Assembly: GCA_019915015.1 (NCBI GenBank)
Contig: JAHBBC010000005.1
Location: 1,860,001 to 1,924,000, forward strand
Length of the DNA stretch: 64,000 bases
Direction: 5' to 3'
From: Auriscalpium vulgare
Lineage: Eukaryota > Basidiomycota > Agaricomycetes > Russulales > Auriscalpiaceae
The notes under the pieces were generated by a model that made no database searches, was not told the origin of the DNA, and saw only the letters and a list, made by a program, of their open reading frames with translations. Position numbers and translations under genes: made by a program. Positions 57,037-64,000 of the stretch are shown here, in pieces. Position 1 is the first letter of the stretch. Every line of letters starts with the position of its first letter.

Positions 57037-59832
57037 TTGGTGCTACGTTACGCATTCCGCCCTACTACCTGGTTGTGTCCATCACTTTTGGAGCCCACCG
57101 CGAGGGTTTCAGTCAGGATTCCTCCGAAGCAAGCGCCAGCGCCTTCCCCCTTCTCCAATCGACGCCACACCCGTTCCTCCGCTCTCGCCGACGAAGTCCG
57201 ACAAAGCTTCGTCGTACCCCCACCTGCTATCCCCGGATCCCCCACGCTCGTCGGAGATCTCTTCGACGAAGTCCCCAGCCCGGACGCGACTCACAATCAC
57301 CTTCCGAGTACCTCCGGAAGCGAGTCGTTCGAGCTACTCGATCACCCACACATCCCAGGCGGCTTCCGAACACCGTCGCCTGCTCTCACACCTTTAACCC
57401 CATCGACTCCTTCACGTCCATCGCACCCTCCGACTCCGATCACTCCACCCTCTCCGACTCCCAACGTCGGACCAGTCACAGCACCGATCACCTTTATCCC
57501 CCCTCCCGCAACAACCATAGCTGCCGTACCACCCGTCGCACCGCTTCCGATGGCTACTCCTATGCCCCCCCGCGGTTCGAAGACCGCCCCCGTTTTTGAT
57601 GAAGAAAACCCGCGATCCATCAGGCGATTCTTTTCCGACCTCGAGACGCTTGCGGCGCAGTCTGGTCTCACCGACCAGCAGAAGAAAGATTGGGTACAAC
57701 GCTATGTCCCGATCGAGGTCGCCGATTGTTTCGAGGCTCTGCCAGGCTTCGCAGGCACGTACGACGTGTTCAAGGCCGAGATCAAGGCACTCTACCCCAC
57801 CGCCGATGAGGATCGCACCTACTCCACTTCCGACCTCGAATCGCTCATCTCCGACACGCGTCGCACGTACATGGTCACGCTCGACGACTTTGCTGCCTAC
57901 TACCGATCGTTCATTACGATCTCCGGATTCCTCATCCGGCATCATCGGTACTCCGACATGCAGCAGAAGAGCGACTTTCCGCGTGGGATCCCCGATTACC
58001 TTTGGCCGCGCATCGAGGCGCGACTGCAAGTCAAGAAGCCCGATGTGGTCCCAGGCGACAGCTACGAGGTCGCCGACGTCAATAGCGCTGCTCGCTTCGC
58101 GCTTCAGTCGGTCTCGAGGGACATCCGAGGAGCCACCACCGCTACCTCTACGACTGCTCCGACCATCGTCGCAAACCCGCCAGCCCCAGTTCCACAGTCG
58201 CAGACCCCTCCGCCCGCAATTAAGGCCGAGGACATCATCGCATCGTTCGTCCGAACACTGATGCAGGGAGGCGCACTCCCAGGCGTGACTCAACAGGCTG
58301 CGGCGGCACCGGTCGCAGTCGCAGTTCCGGCAGTCGCAGTCGCCCCAGCGGCTGTCCCCAATGCGAACATGCAGCGCCTGGCAGGTCGATGCTTGTACGA
58401 TGGTGCTTCCGATCATCGCATCTCAGCGTGCCCCGCAGTCGAAGAAGATATTCGGGCAGGTATAGTCGCTCGGAACGCGGACGGAAAGGTTACCTTGCCC
58501 AACGGTACCTTCGTGCCCAGTCGCATCACAGGCGACTTCCTTCGCGATCGGGTTAGAGAGTGGCATCGTCGCAAGGCAGCGGAGCAGCCAGGGGCTGCCG
58601 CACAGCTGTTCGTCGGCGTGATCCCGGAGGAGCCCCTCCAAGTCTTCACCCTCTCGACTTCCGATCGCATCGCCACACTTGAAGCGGAGCTCGCACAGCT
58701 ACGTGGCGAGAGGACTGCCTCGACCAACGCGCAAGTCTTTGACGGTGTGGAGATCACGCGTCGCGCTAAGCCCAAGCAGGCTGCGGCCGCTCCGACGGCC
58801 TCCGATCAACCAGCCAAGTCCTCCGATCAGTCGGCGCCCGCACCGGCGCATCCCTTTCGAGGTGCACGCGATGCGACCGATGCGCCGGTGAAGCCCAAGA
58901 CAGTGCCAGCCGACCCGCCCAAGGCGACTCGCGAGCCCAACTATCGCAACCTGCCTCCGGTCCATCGATCGGAGATCGCAGAGCAAGTCTTCGCTCGCGC
59001 TATGAAGGACTCCCAGATCGTCATCACGCCGGAGGAGCTTTTGTCGCTCGCTCCCGAAGTCCGCACCAAGTACCGCGACGCAGTCACCCCACGTCGCGCA
59101 GTCAACGAGGCAGCAGCAGCACCCGTCGCGTCCACGAACTATCAGCGCGTCACCATGGAGGAAGTCCCCGACGAGGAGCTCGTGTCACCGGCCGCCGCGA
59201 TAAGGCAAGCTGAGGAGCGCGTCTTCTCCAACTACGCCCCCGATCCCCGAAAGGCCTCCAAGGAGCAGCTCTGGTCGAACGAATCGAAGGAGTGCGTCCT
59301 GTACATGTCCGACCCTATCGAGATGTACCTCAACGATCTCGGCCCCGGCGAGTGCCCCGACCCCGACATGCTCACAGTCGCTCGCGACTCGCACGCTCTC
59401 CGATCGATCGACGGTCTCGTCGCCGGTCGCGCCACGATCGAGTGCCTGCTGGACCCCGGCTCGCAAGTCATCGCGATGTCCGAGGAGGTCGCCCATTTCC
59501 TGGAGCTCGCCTACTCCCCCAACGTCAAGATCCGACTTCAGAGCGCCAATCGACAAGTCTCCAGTTCGCTGGGCATGGCGCGCAATGTTCCGATCAAGTT
59601 CGGGAACATGACCCTCTACCTGCAGGTGCACGTTGTCCGCGACGTCGCCTACGACATTCTCCTCGGTCGTCCCTTCGACGTGCTCACCGAGAGCATCGTC
59701 CGCAACTATCGCGACGAGGATCAGACGGTCACCATCCGCAACCCGAACTCCGACGACATCTTGACGATCCCGACCTTCCCGCGAGGCCATCATCGGTTTC
59801 GCAAGGCATGCCATAGCGGCTCCCACCTTTGA
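57037..59832 (+). CDS. gag-protease of the second Ty3-like element
   Basis: The open frame starts at a TTG (57037); the first in-frame ATG is 57550 (MATPMPPRGSKTAP). A proline-rich leader precedes capsid-like gag (ENPRSIRRFFSDLETLAAQS, KKDWVQRYVPIEVADCFEAL). An alanine/proline linker and a Cys/His-poor region follow with no clear zinc knuckle (RCLYDGASDHRISACP is a partial one). The aspartic protease is ECLLDPGSQVIAMSEEV with the closing YDILLGRPFDVL. Pro in the D-P-G-S triad is unusual, where Ser or Thr is normal. It ends in TGA at 59830-59832, before pol. Confidence 0.8.
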   Translation: MVLRYAFRPTTWLCPSLLEPTARVSVRIPPKQAPAPSPFSNRRHTRSSALADEVRQSFVVPPPAIPGSPTLVGDLFDEVPSPDATHNHLPSTSGSESFELLDHPHIPGGFRTPSPALTPLTPSTPSRPSHPPTPITPPSPTPNVGPVTAPITFIPPPATTIAAVPPVAPLPMATPMPPRGSKTAPVFDEENPRSIRRFFSDLETLAAQSGLTDQQKKDWVQRYVPIEVADCFEALPGFAGTYDVFKAEIKALYPTADEDRTYSTSDLESLISDTRRTYMVTLDDFAAYYRSFITISGFLIRHHRYSDMQQKSDFPRGIPDYLWPRIEARLQVKKPDVVPGDSYEVADVNSAARFALQSVSRDIRGATTATSTTAPTIVANPPAPVPQSQTPPPAIKAEDIIASFVRTLMQGGALPGVTQQAAAAPVAVAVPAVAVAPAAVPNANMQRLAGRCLYDGASDHRISACPAVEEDIRAGIVARNADGKVTLPNGTFVPSRITGDFLRDRVREWHRRKAAEQPGAAAQLFVGVIPEEPLQVFTLSTSDRIATLEAELAQLRGERTASTNAQVFDGVEITRRAKPKQAAAAPTASDQPAKSSDQSAPAPAHPFRGARDATDAPVKPKTVPADPPKATREPNYRNLPPVHRSEIAEQVFARAMKDSQIVITPEELLSLAPEVRTKYRDAVTPRRAVNEAAAAPVASTNYQRVTMEEVPDEELVSPAAAIRQAEERVFSNYAPDPRKASKEQLWSNESKECVLYMSDPIEMYLNDLGPGECPDPDMLTVARDSHALRSIDGLVAGRATIECLLDPGSQVIAMSEEVAHFLELAYSPNVKIRLQSANRQVSSSLGMARNVPIKFGNMTLYLQVHVVRDVAYDILLGRPFDVLTESIVRNYRDEDQTVTIRNPNSDDILTIPTFPRGHHRFRKACHSGSHL

Positions 59833-59860
59833 TGATCTAGGTGAAGATGAAGCCATCGCC

Positions 59861-62800
59861 ATGATCATCGAAGGCGATGGCGACGACGCGCGCATCATTG
59901 CATATACCCCAATCGACGCCTCCGACGACTCCGCGATTCAAGCTGCCTACGTTACCGCCTCCGAAGCCCGCACGCATTTGCCAGAATACGCAGCCCCGTC
60001 TTTCTTGAACAAAATATGTCCCGCAGAGCCTTGTAAATCACGTACGACTCCCGAATCAAATCTTGGTCACCAGTATATGTCGTCCGATCGCAAACCATCT
60101 CCGACTCAGAAACCGCGCTATCGACACCCACATCTTGACGACGATACTCAGCAATATCTTGGACATTCCCCGCGACCACCGACCACTTTCTTGAACTCGT
60201 CCACATCGTCGCCTTCGCCTTCCGATCCCGAACCAGTCGACATCTTTCTTGGCAAGAAGAAGTACAAGCCCGTCGCAGACAAAGTCCGACCCGTTCTTGG
60301 CACACTTCCTGACGGGTTTCGCATCGAGCGCAACATCATCGGAGACCCCCTCGCATCCATGCCACCATTATCGACGCATCCCCCGCCCTTCGTTCCCACC
60401 GGTCGATACACCCAAGAACGTCACGACAAGATGGACGCGAACCCCAGCTACGAATTCCTCACCCCGACCGAGCGCGATCTCTTGCACGACATTATCGTAA
60501 AGCAGAACGAGGCTTTCGCATGGGACGACACCGAACGCGGCAGCTTCAAGCCCGAATACTTCCCTCCGATCCAGATTCCCGTTGTCGCACACGTCCCATG
60601 GGTCGATCGCAACATCCCCATACCCCCGGCATCTACAACGACGTCTGCGCCATGATCAAACGGAAGATCGCGGCAGGTGTCTACGAGCCCTCGAACTCTT
60701 CCTACCGATCGAAGTGGTTCTGCGTCGCAAAGAAGGATGGCAAGAGTCTACGTATAGTCCACTCGCTCGAGCCACTCAACGCTGTCACGGTCGCACACTC
60801 CGGCGTCCCTCCGATCCAAGAACAACTTGCGGAACAGTTCGGAGGACGTGCCTGTGGTGGCATTCTCGACCTCTACGTCGGATACGACGAGCGACTCATC
60901 GACCCCCGATCCCGCGACTTCACGACCTTCCAGACGCCTTACGGAGCCCTTCGCCTAGTCACCCTTCCGATGGGGTGGACGAACTCGGTCCCCATATTCC
61001 ACGACGACGTCACGTTCATTTTGCAGGATGAGATCCCGACCTTCACAGTGCCCTTCATCGACGATGTTCCCCTCAAAGGCCCCAAGTCCGACTATCGACT
61101 TTCCGATGGATCTTACGAGATGATCCCGGAAAACAAGGACATTCGTCGCTTCGTCTGGGAGCACCTCACCAACGTCAATCGGATCCTCCAGCGCATGCGC
61201 TACTCCGGCGGTACCTTCTCCGGTCCCAAGTCGATACTCATTGCTCGCGAATTCACCGTCCTCCGACACCTCTGCACTCCGGAAGGTCGCCGCGCAGATC
61301 CGACCACAATCTCAGCCATCACGAACTGGGGTCCTCTCAAGGATCTTTCCGACATTCGCGCCTTCCTTGGCACAGTCGGAGTCTGCAGGATATTCATCAA
61401 GGACTTCGCGAAGCATGCGTGGCCTCTCACCAAGCTCACACGGAAGGGTACGGAGTGGGAGTACGGTCCCGATCAGCACAGGGCGCAAGAGTACCTCAAA
61501 AACGCGCTGGTCAAGTCGGACGCCCTTCGAGCGATCGATTACGAGTCGCAAGCACCAGTCATCCTCGCAGTCGACACATCCTACATCGCAGTCGGCTACA
61601 TTCTCGCCCAAGAGGAACTGAACAACCCGAAGAAGCGTTACTACAGCCGTTTTGGATCGATCTCACTCAACGATCGCGAACGACGCTTCTCCCAGCCCAA
61701 GCTCGAGATCTATGGACTCTTCCGATCGCTTCGCGCTCTTCGCATGTATCTCATCGGACTACAGAACTTCATCGTCGAAGTCGATGCCAGCTCGATCGGA
61801 GGAATGCTCAAGAACCCCGATTTGGTTCCGACGGCTAGCATCAATCGCTGGATCATCGGCATCCTCGTCTTCAAGTTCCTCCTGCGACACGTCCCAGGCA
61901 TCGCACATGGTCCCGACGGACTGTCGCGTCGCGTCCGACAACCAGGCGATCCAGAAGAACCCCCCGACGAAGACTACGACGATTGGCTCGACAACCTGTA
62001 CGGATTTTTGTTCGCAGTCCCCACGCATAGCTCCACAGTCAAACCCGACCAAGCTCCCTCCCTCCCCGCCCCAGGACTCAACGCTGTGTTCGCATTGACC
62101 GCGGACGGTCAAGATCTCAGTGAGGAGGAGGAGCCCGAGCTATCGTACGACGAAGTCCCACGCAGCGATGCAGCGATCAAAGCCGACGAGCGACTAGTCC
62201 ATGTTCGCGAATGGTTAGAAGATCCCGTGCGACCAGATCACCTTTCCGACCAAGAATTTGCGACTTTCGTCCGATACGCCCTTCGATTCTTCAGCACCGG
62301 CAATCGACTCTATCGACGCTCAGGAGATGGCGCGCACAAGCTCATCCCCCACCCCAAGCGCCGTATCCAAGTCCTAGTCGACTGCCACGACAAAGTCGGA
62401 CATCGCGGAGTCTTTGCGACTCGATCCCTAGTCGGAGAACGCTTCTGGTGGCCGTCCTATGAATCGGACGTTATGTGGTATGTTCGCACATGCCACCTCT
62501 GTCAACAACGCCAGAAGCGACAGATCCTCATCCCTCCGACCGTCGCAACTCCCGCTCCCTTGTTCGCAAAGATCTACGTCGACACGCTGCACATGCCCGT
62601 CTCCGGAGGATACCGCTATATCGTCCAAGGTCGCTGCTCACTTACGACCTACCCGGAGTTCTCCCTACTCAAGAAGGAGAACGCCGTCGCGATCGCGGAA
62701 TGGATCTTCCAAAGCATCCTCTGTCGCTGGGGTTCCCTGTCGGAGGTCGTCACTGACAATGGCGGTCCTTTTGTCAAAGCCCTGGTTCATCTTGAGAAGA

Positions 62801-63582
62801 AATACCACATACGCCACATTCGCATCTCAGGCTACAACTCTCGTGCTAACGGAATCGTCGAACGTGCTCATTATGACGTTCGGCAAGCACTCTACAAGGC
62901 CGCGAATGGTGACCAGACCCAGTGGGCGCGCTGCGCTTTCTCGGTGTTCTGGTCGGAACGTATCACGGTTCGGAAGCGCATGGGCTGCTCCCCATACTTC
63001 GCTGTCACCGGATGTCACCCGATCATTCCCCTCGACATCTCTGAAGCGACGTACCTCCAGCCCCCTCCAGAATCTCTTCTCTCGACCACAGACCTCATCG
63101 CGCGACGGGCAATCGCACTGCAGAAACGACATGATCAAGTCTCCGCTCTCCGATCGGACGTATACGCTGAGCGACTCGCGAACGCTAGGAAGTTCGAAAA
63201 GGAACATTCGCACGTCATCAAGAACTTCGACTTCAAGCGAGGCGCTCTAGTCCTCATCCGACACACTGCAATCGAGAAGTCACTCAATCGGAAGATGCGC
63301 CCGCGCTACCTAGGACCCCTAGTCGTCGTCTCCCGCAATCGGGGAGGAGCATACATCGTCGCGGAGCTGGACGGCTCTGTACTCGACCGTCCGATCGCCG
63401 CATTTCGAGTCATCCCCTACTTCGCTCGCAAGGAGATTCCCTTCCACTTGTCCGACGTCGACATAGACACTCATCGACTACGCGAGTTAGAAGCCTCGAC
63501 GCAACACGGCAACGACGACGGCGAAGAGCCACCCCTTCCCGACGCACCCGATGACGAAGACGAAGTCACCGACCAAGGGTAG
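59861..63582 (+). pseudogene. pol of the second Ty3-like element, frameshifted
   Basis: The 5' part (59861 to about 60630) reads VRPVLGTLPDGFRIERNII and FAWDDTERGSFKPEYFPP in one frame, then the reading continues in another frame after a C5 run at 60623-60627, consistent with a single-base loss. The rest is open to TAG at 63582: reverse transcriptase (LRIVHSLEPLN, LPMGWTNSV, PFIDDVPLKGP), RNase H (LAVDTSYIAVGYIL, EVDASSIGGML), integrase finger (HDKVGHRGV..CHLCQQ) and core residues in IYVDTLHMP, VVTDNGGPF and NGIVERAHYD. A second shift separates gag from pol and may be natural. Confidence 0.85.
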
Positions 63583-63921
63583 AGAGTTCCGATCGCATCA
63601 TCCCCCCCGACATTCCTTTCCTTTTCCATCCCCATCACCAAGTCGCTCGCGTCGTATCGCTGTAGCGCAGGCCCACTCAAGATAAAGGGCCTTAGCCTAT
63701 GAAGGATTACTGAGGCTTAAACAAAAGTCATTAGTCCGACTTAGTCGGACGCCCACATTCTTTTATCATCACATATTCGGAGTCAAGTCGAAGTCCCCGC
63801 GCAGTCATCAACACAATCGGAGCAGGCACGAAAAGTCGTATTCACGTCAAGTCGCAAGAAAACAAGTCGCACTACAATTACAGGGTATCTACGAAGTCGC
63901 CTCACATCCCCGACCCGTCGC
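63583..63921. other. Spacer downstream of pol
   Basis: No gene seen. A purine tract (AAGATAAAGGGCC near 63680) could be the polypurine tract. A short palindrome GTCCGACTTAGTCGGAC lies at about 63733-63749. Confidence 0.4.
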
Positions 63922-64000
63922 CTACTCCTCGAACACCTCGTACCACTCGTCCTCCTCGCGCAGGATCCTCGGGACCTGCCCCGCCGCGTACGCCCTCCAG
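63922..64000 (-). CDS. C-terminal end of an unidentified gene (partial)
   Basis: A minus-strand frame open from the window edge reads WRAYAAGQVPRILREEDEWY and ends EVFEE before TAG at 63922-63924. Composition and codon use look coding. The gene continues beyond the window; too short to name. Confidence 0.5.
   Translation of the reverse strand, partial: WRAYAAGQVPRILREEDEWYEVFEE

Larger units (their letters stand above)
57037..63582 (+). mobile_element. Second Ty3-like retroelement, degraded, borders not determined
   Basis: It contains gag, protease, reverse transcriptase, RNase H and integrase in Ty3 order, but unlike the chromovirus at 16.7-22.5 kb it has no chromodomain, a different protease triad and an F-I-D-D reverse-transcriptase motif. 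Coding is in three overlapping frames. It belongs to a distinct lineage and is likely non-functional. The coordinates cover only the coding part. Confidence 0.85.

Noticed and set aside
1..64000. CRISPR arrays, bacterial promoters or riboswitches
   Set aside because: The sequence is eukaryotic throughout; no regularly spaced short repeats were seen.

Overview
The window is nuclear DNA of a filamentous basidiomycete, most likely an Agaricomycete. The basis is GC-rich coding sequence broken by many short (about 50-60 nt) GT-AG introns, genes packed head to head, a fungal sesquiterpene synthase, a GYP7-type TBC protein, a Ty3 chromovirus and a Tnp2-type DNA transposon. I see no bacterial operons, CRISPR arrays or convincing tRNA/rRNA genes.

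Housekeeping blocks. 1-14 kb: cap-binding protein CBP20 and tri-snRNP protein SNRNP27 (head to head), eIF1/SUI1 and a FYV7-like ribosome-biogenesis protein (head to head), a C2H2-like regulator, the PP4 regulatory subunit PPP4R2, two tandem short-chain dehydrogenases plus the wreck of a third, and aprataxin. 30-40.7 kb: MED11 and tubulin chaperone A (head to head), GYP7-type RabGAP, an unrecognised conserved nuclear-looking protein, a small coiled-coil protein, and a Gfo/Idh/MocA oxidoreductase. 41-51 kb: two PAP2 lipid phosphatases flank a sesquiterpene synthase and a four-exon ribosomal protein S21 gene, among diverged repeats.

Mobile DNA covers nearly half of the window. (1) 15612-29254 is a CMC/EnSpm-like transposon with 20-bp terminal inverted repeats and a 3-bp TTC target duplication; it carries a Tnp2-type transposase and a convergent second gene. 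Inside the transposase gene sits (2) a complete chromovirus, 16692-22522, with 292-bp LTRs that I read as identical and a GTCCC target duplication, so it is very young. The outer element itself landed at an inferred intron/exon border of an unidentified gene, whose halves now lie at 14843-15611 and 29255-29610. (3) 51167-55661 is a hAT-like element (8-bp target duplication GACTAGCA) with no visible transposase but with intron-containing pieces of other genes. (4) About 55.7-63.6 kb is a second, different Ty3-like retroelement, broken by a frameshift in pol and without a recognisable LTR pair. The window ends in the last exon of a minus-strand gene.

Exon joins were made by eye from splice signals, reading phase and recalled family consensus. 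Gene names resting on strong motifs (CBP20, SNRNP27, eIF1, aprataxin, TBCA, GYP7, RPS21, terpene synthase, retroelement and transposase domains) are secure; the others are hedged in their entries.
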